A DNA stretch of 59,118 bases from Roridomyces roridus (GCA_029378245.1 JARKIF010000190.1:1-59118), one strand, 5' to 3'; positions 9,881-21,892 are shown, numbered from the stretch's first letter. The notes: generated from the sequence alone by a model not told the origin. Made by a program: numbers and translations.

Positions 9881-11436
9881 ACGTTGAAATTCAACGTAAT
9901 TCCTGGTGAATACCAACTATCAACGTATCTTCCGTTGACTTCCGGTGATTTTGATTCACTGTTGAATTTACGTTGAATTCTGATTCAACCCGTTCTACGT
10001 TGAATTTCACGGCACTTCATTAACATGCCCAGGTTTCAACCCAATGAAGGTGAAGCCAATTGCCCTCGGCTCCACTCGGTACGTGTCCATCTTGGGCCCT
10101 AACCGAACTCACAATTTTCCTTGGAGACCTGATCACGACGGTTGTCTCAAGTCCTTCAAACTCCGACCGGATCGGTGACCGAGTACCGATATTGCGCCAT
10201 TGATTGCGACGTGGCGTGATTTCCTTGCTCTTTTTTCTTCCTTTCCTCCATGTCGCCCACGTCCTCACGCAAGCCTCGACTTCCCCCAGCTGCCACCACC
10301 TCGTCCACACCGCCGTCACGCGATCTCATACCGCTCACCTCCGACCCGGCGAGCCCCAGACCACTGTCTTGAATGCCACCCTCGCCCTCAGGACGTCGTC
10401 TCAGATCTCCCGCTCGCTCCCCATGCTCATGCCCGCCTGCACCCTCTCTGCGTCCGCAGCCGCTGACCACTGCACGTCTCAAGCCTACCACGTGCCGCCC
10501 GCCGGCTGTCTGCCTTCCCCAGGGCCACGCTTCTATATCACTCTCGCTGTCAAAACCTTCCCCCGCTCCAGGCCTACTCCCTTCATCCAGAGACCCTCTG
10601 CGTCCGCAGCCGCCGCCCCCATCGCGCTTCCCGTCGGCCCTTGGTGACGGTGCCGTTATCCACTCACCGGTGTTACTACCGGCTATCGCAACGCAGCAAC
10701 AACGCGCCGTCTTCCGCTGTCAACGAATCGCAAAATGAAGCCCAAGCCCCACGGTTTCTCAAATCACGCCGACCACCATGTCAACGCCAACGTCGCCGCT
10801 CGAAGCTTGCTCTGCCGTGGTCTTCAAGTTGCACGCTGCTCATATTTGAAGACCTCCGTTCCTGCTGCTTCACTCTGCCATTCCCATGCAAGATGTTTCG
10901 CCACACGCTCAACTCATGAAGTGCATCAAATCTTTGGCTTTCGACTTCGTCGAGTTCGTCAAGTCCGAATCTGCACCAGTCTGTACCCTATCCAAGTTCA
11001 AGGTGTTGCTGCCGCTTGCTCCCCCGTTGCCTTTTCGCCTTCCTCACGCCCCACTGCTGTCGTCCGTCCTCGCGGGCGGGCCCCGCCTTCATATACGGGT
11101 TGGTCAGCCTCCACCTGTAACTAGTTAGTTTAGCTGTAATATTCATTCAATGCACTTGTTCTTTTCCCCTTTTAATTGCCCGAATGAGGCTTTAGTGAGA
11201 GTGTATATGGGTGCTGCAGTGCTGGCAGTTTTACCCAATTCAACGTAAATCACGTCGAGATTAACTGGGAACCTCATGTGGAAGGAGCAGTGATTTTGGC
11301 CATATCACGTTGATTATCGACGTAGATTTCAACGTAATCTGGAGGTGAAAATCAACGTAGGCCCGGTGAAAATCAACGTAGGCTTCAGTGAAACTCAACG
11401 TACCGCGTGGTTAAAACTAGGTTGAAATTCAACGTA
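9881..11436. mobile_element. Possible non-autonomous or decayed DNA transposon bounded by CAACGTA clusters
   Basis: Both ends carry GTTGAAATTCAACGTA (9883-9898 and 11421-11436), and each end has a cluster of CAACGTA/TACGTTGA motifs: about five in 9881-10003 and six in 11241-11436. The interior is unusually C-rich and has broken open frames, for example one reading MSPTSSRKPRLPPAATTSS on the plus strand near 10249 that soon stops. An internal 18 bp direct repeat, CTCTGCGTCCGCAGCCGC, is at 10446 and 10596. Subterminal motif clusters around eroded coding sequence fit a DNA transposon, but no transposase, target-site duplication or clean terminal inverted repeat could be established. Confidence 0.4.
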
Positions 11437-11856
11437 CCCTACCCCCCCAGAGCGTGGGCCCAAAGTCGAAACTCAAGGAGGTAGTTGACGCCGGGAGCTT
11501 GATGCGTCCGTTTCGCCGGTAGTGTTGTCGGCCCTCAGGTGTAATTTCTTGGTCGCACTGTGAATGTAACATCTTGGAACTGGGGTGTGTGTGCATTTTC
11601 AAACTCGAACGGTAGGCGCGTGCAACAATCTGGTACTGAACAACACGATGGACGACCTATAGTCAACTGGAATCTAGCACATCTGCCAGTCACCAGGAAG
11701 ACGTCCGTCATTTTTAATTCGCTGTGGATGCGTATAGGGATTCCGCAAGATTTACCAAGGCCAGTCCAAAAATGATACCCCTCCTCAAGCCACGCCCTGT
11801 ATCGTGGATTATACATTCTGCATTGACAAGGACAAAATTCAAGTCGCCATGCACAT

Positions 11857-12327
11857 TTAATCTACGATATCACACTGGCACCGAGATACTTGGCAATTTG
11901 GTTGCGCCGCTGCAAATCGGTGGCTGGTGGCGAAGTCAGTCATAATGAATGCCCATGATGATTTGGTTGACTGACGACCGTCAGCAGGCAAAGCAGGCAG
12001 GTTGAGCGCCTTGGCAGAAGCGATGCAATTTTCCTCTGCAGAACATGCAAGTAAGACATTGTGATCAAGTCGAACGAGACAGGAGAGAGTGCTGACTGGT
12101 GAAGTTGAGGAGCTCATCGCGCGTCAAGGGATTGGGTGCCGCGAGAAATTTAAGGACTGGTCCAACAAGGGGCTCGGATGAGTTTTTGACTGCGTTCGCA
12201 ACACGCATAGGGTGGAGGGCCAAGCTTGGGTTGGACATACGTGGCTTCCATCGTAGCGATTACGCTGCTCTGGTCCTTGATTTGCTTTTCCATGTTCTGC
12301 AGCGCGGCTTGAATGGGGCTTGGCATC
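11857..12327 (-). pseudogene. Gene remnant, unknown family
   Basis: Short coding-like segments line up on the minus strand but not in one frame. They are MPSPIQAALQNMEKQIKDQS (coiled-coil-like, from the ATG near 12327), then APNPLTRDELLNFT, then RLDHNVLLACSAEENC, then SAKALNLPALPADGR. A GTATGT donor near 12237 is plausible, but no splice choice joins all segments without a stop. I read it as a decayed gene; a rapidly evolving real gene with odd introns cannot be excluded. Confidence 0.3.
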
Positions 12328-12427
12328 GACGTTCGAGCCCGGGAGAGTCTGCGAGGTCTCTGTCATGGTTTGAGAGGATAAAGGAGGAATGTTGTTTGTT
12401 CCAAAAAATGCAACCCTTTTCAATGAG

Positions 12428-13091
12428 CGATCGAGCGGTGCCGGTGAGCCCCTATTAACCAGTTAAGGTCTCAGTCAGAGGCAGCAAACTTGGAAACCAG
12501 CTCGACACAGCAGAGTAATGCGCTATCGAGCGGGTTTGGTCATTACTGACGAGTGTCGAGAGGCCTTCGATAGACTACGACGACTATACGGAAGATGCTT
12601 TGGGAAAAACAGAAGGGATTTTTGTTGAAGAAGGTATGAGGAATCCGCCGTGGCTTTGGGATTACCAGTACGAGGTTTTCACTAGAAAATGAAAGGTAGC
12701 TTGTTTTACAACGGAGGATGCAATCTAAATTTACCCACCTTGTTCAAGTTCGGGTAACAAGAATGGAAATGCTATGACGGAGCCATCGACTCGCCCAGAA
12801 GAGAAGAGGTTATAACTTTTCCGATGTGTTAGCGCGTGTTCTGAATCCCTTTGAAACATTTCTTCTATTTGAGGTTTTGTGATACAAAATTCGTACGTCT
12901 GCCTCGAAATCGACACGCAATCTCAACTGGGTGACGCATACGAGGAGAATTGACGGATCAGCACCTCTGCCTTGTCTGGGAAGAGTTCAATGGTCGAATG
13001 AGTTGAAGAACTTGGAAGTAGACCGGAGCCGGTCTGTCTATGAACAAGTGTCGATAAGCGAAGCTTTCGATACGACAGGCTGGATTCGAGC
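12428..13091. other. Intergenic stretch, no gene recognised
   Basis: Only short frames without domains are present. The right end is the 3' flank of the minus-strand kinase-like gene. Confidence 0.35.
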
Positions 13092-14425
13092 CTAACTTGG
13101 AAGAAACGAACCAGGAATCTCCAACGTGTAGTTCTCAGCTTCCCAATCAATGATTCTGGCAAGAAGGGAGGCATTCCTCAGAGAACCGCCAACTGCCATG
13201 GCATCCGCCCACTCGGGGTTGAGTTGCGCGACCTTGAACCAAATCATCCGATTCAACTCTTCCCGCTCTTGGCGTAAAACAGATGGATGGTCGTAGTCCC
13301 AGAAAGACGGAAGTTTGAATATATCCCAGATGGGGGCGGTTCTGGTACCTTCCCAGTCGATGACGGCGAGGACCTTAGTGGGATCGGTGGGAGACACGAG
13401 AACGTTGTGCAGTCTAAAATCAGGTGGTTTGAGGCCCAAAGGGTGTGCCCGCGCCCCCTTCCACAGGAATGATTCGGCTTTGAGGGTAGCAAGGTTACCC
13501 GCGACCAGATGGGCAACGGCCTCCTCTTCTTCGGGACTCTTCCTGAACTCGGGTTTTATCTCGTAGCGGAGATCCGAGTTCGCCACGGCCAGAATCCACT
13601 CTGGTACCGTCGCAAATGGCCCGCATTTATCTCGCGGGGGAGGGGCGTCGACTGAGATGATTTGGGGGCACATCATTGAAAGCGGACCGACGACGATGTC
13701 ACCCTTATTGTCATAGCTCAGACTGCCAATGGCGTCGAAGCGCAAAGACAAAAGCTGGTTCCAGTAGTCCGCGATTGATTCAGACAGCGGGCGCATCTGT
13801 TGCATACTCATCTCCGATAAAGCTTGCTCGATTCTCCGGCCTTCAATCTGGATGAAGAGTGAGTGCAATTACAAGTCATAATCAAGGCAACTAACGAATT
13901 CCATGAGCATCCAGGGCCCACCGACTTCGTTGTCAAGGTCTTCGTCGTAAAAATATATCTCAGGAATAGCAATGGTGGTATTTGCCTTGAGATACCGCAT
14001 TGTCGCCACCTGTAAAACCTATCAACATGTGCAGCATGTAAGAGATAATGCGCACCTCAGATGAGAGTTTCCACGGGACTCTGCGAAGCCTATCTGTGCC
14101 AATGCAGAAAGCAAAGTCGACTCGAGCAATGAAGACACGTTCAGAGCCAGGGGTACCAACGTCCATTTCGATGATCTATACACACGTCAGCTTGGACCGT
14201 GCAATTGGAAGGTCGAAGTACACTGTGGTTTCCTCCTGTGATATCATTGTTAGAGTAGGGAGAAAAGGCCGCGGGCGACTTGCCATGATGGGTAAATCGT
14301 CCTCTCCTGCATTTCACGTCATCTTTGGAAAAGAAAGAATCTATGCGTTCGGCCATCTTCTTGACATCGGGAACAGGCCAAGATGGCTCTTGCTCCTCTG
14401 GATGGGATGTAGAGTCGCTGCTCAT
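13092..14425 (-). CDS. Aminoglycoside-phosphotransferase-like (APH family) kinase
   Basis: Four exons (14425-14222, 14175-14056, 14009-13896, 13847-13092) sum to 397 residues in frame. The fold is that of the fungal APH/choline-kinase-like family. N-lobe: GGNHSIIEMDVG, then RVFIARVDFAF (likely ATP-binding lysine/arginine strand), SSEVATMRYLKANT, IPEIYFYDED and WMLMEFIEGR. C-lobe: the catalytic loop PPDFRLHNVLV, with Asp and Asn in the expected places, and the metal-binding VLAVIDWEGT, followed by a WDYDHPS region. The usual His before the catalytic Asp is replaced (PPDF). Such proteins phosphorylate small molecules or proteins; the fungal substrates are unknown. The gene is divergent from SIN3, with 235 bp between the two starts. 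Confidence 0.8.
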
Positions 14426-14660
14426 GGGCAATTGAGGAATGTGGCGACAGGGGCGAATGACGTAGCTCCACGATCTCGACAGCCAGTACCGATGAGATGG
14501 TGGCAGATGGGAAATCTTCACTCAGACTTTGGGCAATTTGGAACACAATCGAGAAGCTGGAGCATGGTTGAGAGGAAAGAGCTGCTTGTCGTGGTTGAGA
14601 AAGATCAATCGCGTCAGAGGTTGCCGTAACCTTCTTCTCCTCCCCTTCTCCGCCGGGAAC
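14426..14660. promoter_or_regulatory. Shared bidirectional promoter region of the APH-like gene and SIN3
   Basis: The two start codons face away from each other with 235 bp between them, so both promoters must lie here or overlap the 5' ends of the genes. No clear TATA box was seen. Confidence 0.5.
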
Positions 14661-17600
14661 ATGGAAGACGTCCAGCCCCATATCAAAAACGAGATGCCGG
14701 ATCCCGCTGACGGTCCGAGAGGGCTCGTCTCTCCGTCACTCCGACCAGCGAGTCCAAGGTCCATCCTGAACCCCCCACACTCTCCTCCTCTGCGCGCCCT
14801 GCCGATGGCCACTTCTTCCCAGTCCAAGGCGGCCTCTCCGCCCAGAAATTCGCCAGAGCAGCGCCCACTCAATGTGACCGATGCGCTCAGCTACCTTGAC
14901 GCAGTCAAGAACCAGTTCCAAGACCAGCCAGAGGTCTACAACCGCTTCCTCGACATAATGAAGGATTTCAAAAGCCAAGTGTGCGTCTTTGCGCTTTCTT
15001 TTCACGTATCTACTCACAAAACAGTACAGAATTGACACCCCTGGCGTTATACAGCGCGTCTCCCAGCTCTTTCACGGCAACCCCAGTCTTATCCAAGGAT
15101 TCAATACTTTTTTACCTCTTGGTTACCGCATCGACGTCTCCCATTCCGATCACACGATCACCGTCACCACCCCCACTGGCACGTCCACCCAGAACACGGA
15201 TTACAGCCATGGCCAGCACTCTCGCATCGCACGCGACATCCCTGGATTTGGGCCTAATATCGCGCATCCCATGCCATTTGCAGGCATTCGCAACCCCGTT
15301 CCTGCTCTCCCTCCGATAGGCAGTGGCCCAGGCTCACGCTCCCTCACCCCGCTGTACCACGTTCCACACCCGCAACAAGTACCGCGCCAGGCTACATTCG
15401 AGCCACCGCCATTTGGTGGCGGAAATCCGAACCACCCGCAGACGCAAACGAACGCTGCCGCGTCCTTCCTCGGGAACCTAAACAACAACAGTCGCAACGC
15501 GCCGGAAAAGCAGCAGGCTCCGAGCGGCGAGTTCAACCACGCGATCCAGTACTTGAACAAGATCAAGGCGCGCTACGTAGACGATCCCAATACGTACAAG
15601 CAGTTTTTGGATATTCTGCAGGCGTATCAGAAGGAGCAGAGGCAGATAAAGGATTCGCAGGTCTACGTCCAGGTTCAGCATCTGTTTAGAGACGCGCCGG
15701 ATCTTTTGGGCGAATTTCAGGTGTTCCTGCCCGAGATGGCTGGTGGGTTCCCGCATCATCCATCGTCTGCACCTTGGCCGATGGACGATAAACCCGTCAA
15801 GAAATCCGCTCAACCCGTCAAGCGCAAGAAACGGGTAGAAAAAGATCCGACCCCGGTGCCTCCTGCAAAACCCGCACGCGTAAGTTTCTCAAAGGAATTA
15901 TCGACTTGTGGATTAACGCTCGTTGTAGCCCGCAAAGAAGGCCAAGCACCATCACAAGCCCGAGGGCTCGCCTGCGTCCTTCTCAGGCTACCACTCGCCC
16001 CCGCCGTCTCAGATGGCGCTGCCTTCACTCAGCGGCGGTTCCTCTGCAGGCAAACTCCTGTTCTTTGACCGCGCGCAAAAGGCGCTCGAGAACCGGCAGG
16101 TGTTTGAAGAGTTTATGAAGCTGCTCTCTTTGTACTCCAAAGACGTGATCGACATGAAGACGTTGATTGATCAGACGAGGGATGCGTTCCTTGGGGATGG
16201 GGAGTTGATGGCTGAATTCAAGGAGCTGGTTGGCTGGGATGGTGGTCCGGAAGCTGCCGTTGAGAGGGGTCCGCCAGGGAGTGTGAGGACAGGGCCGCCC
16301 GAGGCGCTTTCGGCACTGCCTGCGGATGACGGGGAGGGTCCTAGTTATCGGAGGATGCCAGAGAGTGTCAGTGCTTTGTTTTCGATTCTGCTCAATGATT
16401 GACTTTTTACAGGAAAGTCGACTGGCTTGTTCTGGGCGGGACGAGCTCTGCCGGTCGGTGCTCAACGACGAGTGGGTTTCTCATCCGACGTGGGCATCCG
16501 AGGACGCCGGGTTCATGTCGCACAAGAAGAACTCGTTCGAGGAGGCGCTGCATAAGAGCGAGGAGGAGAGGCACGAGTATCACGTGCAGATTGCGGCGCT
16601 CACTCGCACGATTGCGCACTTTGAGCCACTCGCTCTTCGGATTGATGACATGAACGCCGAGGAGCGGGCCAATTTACGGCTGAAACCCGATTTTGGTGGG
16701 TCGGCCAAGGGTTTATATCATCGAATGATCAAGAAGATATATGGGCGGGATGGCGGGGTGGAGATTATCCAGGCGTTGCAGGATTGCCCGACCGTGGCGG
16801 TACCCGTTGTGCTGGGGAGGCTCAAGCAAAAGGACGAAGAATGGCGAAGGGCGCAGCGCGAGTGGGGCCGGACGTGGCGCGAGGTGGACGCCAAGAACTT
16901 TTACAAGAGTCTTGACCACCAGGGGATCAGCTTCAAGGTGAACGACAAGAAGAATATCACGGCCAAGTTTTTCGTCGGGGACATTGAAACGCTCAAGAGT
17001 GCACAAGACCCGCATTGGGCAAAGACTCTGCCTGCACAGCTGGACTATAGCTTCCAGGACACGTCTGTCTTGCACGATTCGCTCAAGATGGTGTATTCGT
17101 TCTTGGATCATTCGCAGGGGCAGTACAGTGCTTTGGAGCGGAGGAGCGTCGAGTCGTTCTTGCGACGCTTCGTGCCTTTGTTGTGCATGTACCCCGCAGC
17201 CGAGTTCAATGCGGCTTGCGGCCCACTTGACGGATTGATGCAGCAGCAGGAGGAGGAGCAACATGAACAACCCTCACGCAGCGGGGGACGTCGGTCTAAC
17301 GGGAGCACGCATTCCATGTCGAACGGGGTTGGGGTAGCTCCGGGGGACTTGCGCAAGAAGCTGCTGAGGACGGCGCAAGAGAAGAATAACGAGTCAGCTA
17401 ATGCGTCACGTGCCCAGTCACAGGTGCCAGCGGATACGGCGGATGTGTGGATCAAGGAGAGGACGGTGGTCGCCGAGGCTGTGAACGGCAGCGCACCGCA
17501 CGCCCGACGTCCGTTTTTCGCCAATACGACCTTTTATACGCTGTTGCGGCTCCTTCAGGTGAGTTATCGTTCTGCTTTCATTGACCTTGATTCTGATATC

Positions 17601-18658
17601 AAGCAGCTTCTGTACTCCCGGCTCGCCATGTGCAAAGTAATTGGGCAGAATCTCGCCAATGAAAAGCATACATCCTTGCTCGTCAATCCCGTTGCTTCCG
17701 CACTCGGGCTGGACGACCCGGCTGGGCCGCCAGTGGTACTCGCGCAGACCATCCAACCGCTTGGTGTCAAGGAGGCGGAAAGCGATGGACCTCCGAATGT
17801 GGTTTACATGTACCTACTTGATGCGTGCGAGAAGGTGTTTGACAACGAGCTGGATCAGGCGACGTTTGAGGAGCACATGCGATGGTTCTTTGGCGAGAAG
17901 GTATTGTCCTTTTCAATTTATTGCTCAGAGGATTGACGATATGGCAGGCGTACCATTTGTTCACTATCGACAAAGTCATTACGGCGCTGGTCAAGCAGGT
18001 GCTGACGATTGCTGGGGACAACAAATGTCAGGAGCTGTGGACGTTGCTGCAGAACGCCAACTCGACGGCTGGTGAGATTGGCATGAGCGAAGCGGATATC
18101 GTGAAATATCGACGAGAAGCGGAGCGGCATGTTGGTCAGGACGACCATCTGTATCGAATTGAATGGGTTTGTGGATTTCATTTCTCTCTTGCGGTTCTTC
18201 ATATTGACATCTTTCATGCAGTCACGAGAGGAACGGGCTTTGCGGTTGTCCCTGATTGCGGCAGATGACCCGAGCGTGGATGGCGGTGATCGCTGGCGGG
18301 AGTACGTCACGACGTACGCAATGCGGCTACCGACCGAGTGGAATCCTCCTGGGCCGGTGGATGAAGATGGAGAACGGATACCGAGTGTGCCCTTCCTCCG
18401 AAGGTGGGCTTTCTTCTGTCTCTCTCTCTTTGTCTGCCCAATGCTGAAATTCATTCTAGGACAAGACGAGCAGGGGAGGTACGTGCGGCGGTGGTGGAAG
18501 ATACGATGTCCGTGCGCATTGTGGCCCCGGCCTATAAGATTGTATATGAGGCGGGGGCGGAGGATTTCGTATGGTGTGGGATGCGAGCGCCGTATGAGGC
18601 TCGTGTTCGTGCGGCTGCGGAACGGAGGAGGACGAGGTTGGCGGAGATGTTTTCATGA
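14661..18658 (+). CDS. SIN3: SIN3 transcriptional co-repressor
   Basis: Eight exons (14661-14980, 15030-15879, 15929-16366, 16413-17558, 17607-17900, 17948-18166, 18222-18403, 18460-18658) sum to 1215 residues in frame. PAH1 ([16 protein letters not shown] to [13 protein letters not shown], about residues 75-145) is split by an intron. PAH2 begins [15 protein letters not shown] and PAH3 begins [20 protein letters not shown]. Next comes the HDAC-interaction region ([20 protein letters not shown], then [13 protein letters not shown]). The conserved C-terminal domain includes [28 protein letters not shown] and [12 protein letters not shown]3 is the scaffold of the Rpd3-type histone deacetylase complex in the nucleus; its PAH domains recruit repressors. 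Length and domain order are normal. Two PAH-only relatives lie upstream on the other strand. Confidence 0.95.
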
Positions 18659-18823
18659 TATTTTCGTTGTAGATGTATAATTTTTATTCGTGTACTCGAC
18701 GAATCTTTGCGGATTTCCTCGTCCTCGGGAGTCGACCTGCACCATCTCCAAAATACAGTCTCGTCATTCAAATTGGGACGAAAAGTCACTAGTCAAGGGA
18801 TCTGTACAACCCTTGGAAGTCGG

Positions 18824-19897
18824 CTACACAAAACTCGACAAGTAACCCTCCTCTGCTCTGAATCTCTGAAACACATCCTGAAGAGGTCTGAAACTCGATG
18901 TCACCATTTCCTTCCTCAACTGGTCCCAGTCCCGCCTGCCCCAAATCAGACTCGCTCGATAGCCCATTACAGTTTTGTCGAGAGGAGCCAGTGCATAGAA
19001 GGCGATCCCAAAATCTGATTCCGATCCAAGCGGCGCATCTCGCCTGCTCTCTTCGATCCTGATTAAAACGTCCTCCAATTTTGCGTAAGCCGAAAGGAGT
19101 TCGTCAAGTTCGTCTGTGGACTTTTGTGTTGCCTCTGGCAGTTGCTCAAGTAGGTCGAGCTGAGCGGCATTAACCGACTTGTTCCAATTGGGGAACAACG
19201 CCCATGAAGTGGAGGTGCAGCCTGAGTAAGAGTTGGCTGCGGTGCGCACAGTGTCAATGATATCCTTCCATTAGGTCTTGATTTCCTCCGCCTGTCCACT
19301 CATCTGTCGTAGGCACCGACTGAAAGCCGCAAGGGCCTCGTCAATCCGCCAAAGGGGTACAGACTCTGGACCTTCCCGACACATCTTTCGGCGAAGCAAC
19401 AGATACTCAGCGCAGGCTGCGTGGGACTTGCTCGCAGCCTCCAGGAAATCTATATGCCGGCTCGAAATGGCGGAGATTTTTGCGGGTCGAGGGAATGCTT
19501 CGATGTCGGCGCGTTGAACGATACCGAATGATTCTAGGTCGGCCCGAACGACACGATCAGAGAGGTCGCTCAAGTGAAGATATGGGTTGCGGCCCAGTTT
19601 ATCCACTTGGGCCAATTCGAGGAGTAGTGCATTGACAATGGGCGCAACTCGGATGTCCTGAACAAAAGTATAAGGCGACTCGGAGGGTGACGAAGAAAAG
19701 GCTGCCACAGACGCAAATGCCCTGCTGTGGCCCGGGGTAGGACGAGTCAATGAACCAGAGTATCTTGGAACCAAGCAAAGCGTCCTCTGGGCTTCGATGA
19801 GACATGAGATGTTGTGGTCAGGGGTGAAAAGTTGAGTGGCTGACTCCGACAGGGTTGAGGGACCCGTTTCATGCTCGATCTGGCAGCTTTTAAGCAA
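18824..19897 (-). CDS. Hypothetical protein with one in-frame stop or a weak intron
   Basis: Not recognised. A 208-codon open frame starts at 19897 and runs to a TAA at 19273-19271. The same frame then continues open as WKDIIDTVRTAANSYSG to 18824. It is therefore either one gene with a nonsense codon or one with an intron that removes it: a GTGGAC donor and a CACCGCAG acceptor with a CATTGAC branch-like site would splice in frame. The protein is predicted to be largely helical (LDELLSAYAKLEDVLIRIEE) and may begin with a mitochondrial-type region, but no domain is visible. It lies tail-to-tail with SIN3. Confidence 0.45.
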
Positions 19898-20225
19898 TCC
19901 AATTTTGTAGAATTTTGGTAACTATTACATTCGGGCAGAAACAAAGAACTTGGAAGACGTGGCGGCGAGACTGAGTCATGCGAGCGGTGAAGAGGAACGT
20001 CGTTCACCCGACCAGATACGGGGGAAGGTAGAAAGGGATGATATGGGTACTATTGGTATCCGAGCAAATATCCCAGTGACATTCGAGCTATGTGCAGGGA
20101 AAGCCCCTCAGGTGCGTTTGCGAAACAAGCCCCGTACGATGCGCCAGAAAGATAGTTTCTTCGGTTTCTTGGTGAGGGGAGACTGGGTGTCCTCTGTCGG
20201 AGAGCAATGAGATTCCTCCCTTGGT

Positions 20226-20335
20226 GGGAGAGCAGGGATCTCCTTGGGGCTAGGAGGGTCCTCTAGGATCGAAGGAGGGTCGAACGAGGAGGGAGGAGGG
20301 TCCTCTTTCGAGGAGGTGGGAGCGTCCGCATTTGG
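20226..20335. repeat. GGAGG/GGTCCTCT-rich minisatellite-like tract
   Basis: The plus strand repeats variants of GGAGGGTCCTCT (twice exactly as GGAGGGTCCTCT) with GAGGAGG spacers. It overlaps the 3' end of the F-box-like gene and may have replaced its original C-terminus, which here reads low-complexity TLPPPRKRTLLPPRS. Confidence 0.45.
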
Positions 20336-21169
20336 CCGAGCAACGGGAATATCGCTTCATCCACCCCGAATTCCGCCGTGCACTCGATGCACTCCAAACT
20401 TGGACAACAACTAGTCAAAAACGCCACAAAATCGGCGTTCGCGTCGCGCACAACGAGTCTCTTGACGGCAGTAAAGTCGGGCAAGTCCGAGTCGGGTAGA
20501 TCAGACACACAGCGCGGCGGGAAGAACGTGCCTCGCGGTGCACCAGCGAGCAGCGGCGGCGGAGGGGAGGTGTAAGCGAATGTGACGTGCAGATCGGTGA
20601 GGCAGTCCGGGTACCATTCACCAAACCAACTGGTCTGAACATCATACTCCATGCCCCAATACCAATACGTGGGGACGCAGTCCACGAGGACAAAATGGAG
20701 GGATGTTATATTGGGAAACCAGTCGACGATAACGTTCCTGATTTTCCCGGGAGGAATGCCAAAGTAGGGTTCCCTTCCTGTCCCCCAGGAAGCGACATTG
20801 ACAACATTGGCCCGGCTGGGGTCTGCTGCGTATTGTGCCAGCTCGGCGCATTGGCTGTCGTACTCTCCCCCGCGTCGTTGGTAAATCGAAACGGTGAGGG
20901 AGCGACAATTTTGAGCCAGGTATGAGATCTGTGATGCCTGCGAGTCTGAATAGAAGGCCAGGACTCGGATGGCAGTTCTCCAAGATGTGAAATATGAGGG
21001 ATTGAGAGGTGGCCCAGACGTCGCGCAGGAAAATGGGGACGACGATGCTGAGCCATTCGCGACTGACGAGCATCCAGCAAGTCATCGAGTACGCATGTCG
21101 GTGGCTGCTGGTCGAGAGGCATTGCCAGCCGTAGCCCACGATGAGCTCGACCAGCTCAGGAGGGAGCAT
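20263..21169 (-). pseudogene. F-box-like gene with a frameshift and an altered 3' end
   Basis: The start MLPPELVELIVGYGWQCLS, followed by HRHAYSMTCWMLVSREW, matches a common Agaricomycete F-box-like family. The body continues as CRSLTVSIYQRRGGEYDSQC and NVIVDWFPNITSLHFVLVD, but in a different frame. The shift lies near 20919-20930 (RLAGITDL to YLAQNCRSL), and total length is one base over a multiple of three. The C-terminus ends early in the GGAGG-rich tract. It is either a recent pseudogene or a one-base assembly error. The family is presumed to supply SCF ligase adaptors; no target can be named. Confidence 0.6.
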
Positions 21170-21628
21170 TGGTCTGTGCGCTGAAGGTGATTCGAGGCGA
21201 CGAGACGGTGTGGAGGGGAACGTTGACGAGGCAGATCGCGACGCGCGTTGTTTACCCGGCTACGCCGCGCGCGTTCACGTCGATTTGAAGCCATCTCTGG
21301 CCACAGTCGTCAAGCTGGCACCCCCGCAACAGAGTTGTCGACGCCTGGAGCAAGCCCAAATGAAATGAGGCCGTTGGATGGTGATGGAGTGAAGGAAGGC
21401 TTGACTTGCAATCAAGTTGCTGGAATCTCAAAGTGCGGACGATCCCATTGAATAGAGAGAGAAAAAGAGATAAATTGAGGAGAGTACAGGTCATATTATA
21501 GTAGTACAGAAGGAAAATGAGATAGGCCTCGATATAATTCTAGATGAGAGGCGAGAGATAATAGTATAGTAGTAGTAGAATCGAGGAGAGATGAAAGAGA
21601 TCTATGGAGGGAGAGAGAGAAATCTAGG

Positions 21629-21692
21629 GTCCGAGTCTAAGCAAGTTCGAGTCTAAGCAAGTTCGAGTCTAAGCAAGTTCGAGTCTAAGCAA
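21629..21692. repeat. Four tandem copies of a 16 bp unit
   Basis: GTTCGAGTCTAAGCAA is repeated head to tail four times (21629, 21645, 21661, 21677); only the first copy differs, GTCC for GTTC. It lies just to the right of a purine-rich GAGAGA tract. Confidence 0.9.
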
Positions 21693-21892
21693 AATAGTCA
21701 ACCCTAAGGAATCGTAAGTAAAGAGCAAGAGCGAGAAAAGGAAAAGACACACCGCGAGATCCCGTAGCCCATAACCAACTCGAAAACGACCCGGCAATAC
21801 CCCCTCGATCGCGACGCGTCCGTCCTCGAGGTCCATAACTTGCTGAATCGTTGTTCTTGCTGGCCAGGGTGCAGGGAGTCCAATCGCAGGCG

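Noticed and set aside
10020..10491. Minus-strand open frames inside the CAACGTA-bounded segment
   Set aside because: They are low-complexity, overlap other frames and have no domain; better seen as the complement of eroded C-rich sequence.
11535..11816. Overlapping open frames on both strands with several cysteines
   Set aside because: No splice context or family resemblance; both frames cannot be real and neither is supported.
14141..14250. Frame EETTVYFDLPIARSKLT as an exon of the APH-like gene
   Set aside because: It ends in an in-frame TAG; the intron 14221-14176 with a CTGAC branch site gives a better continuation (GGNHSIIEMDVG).
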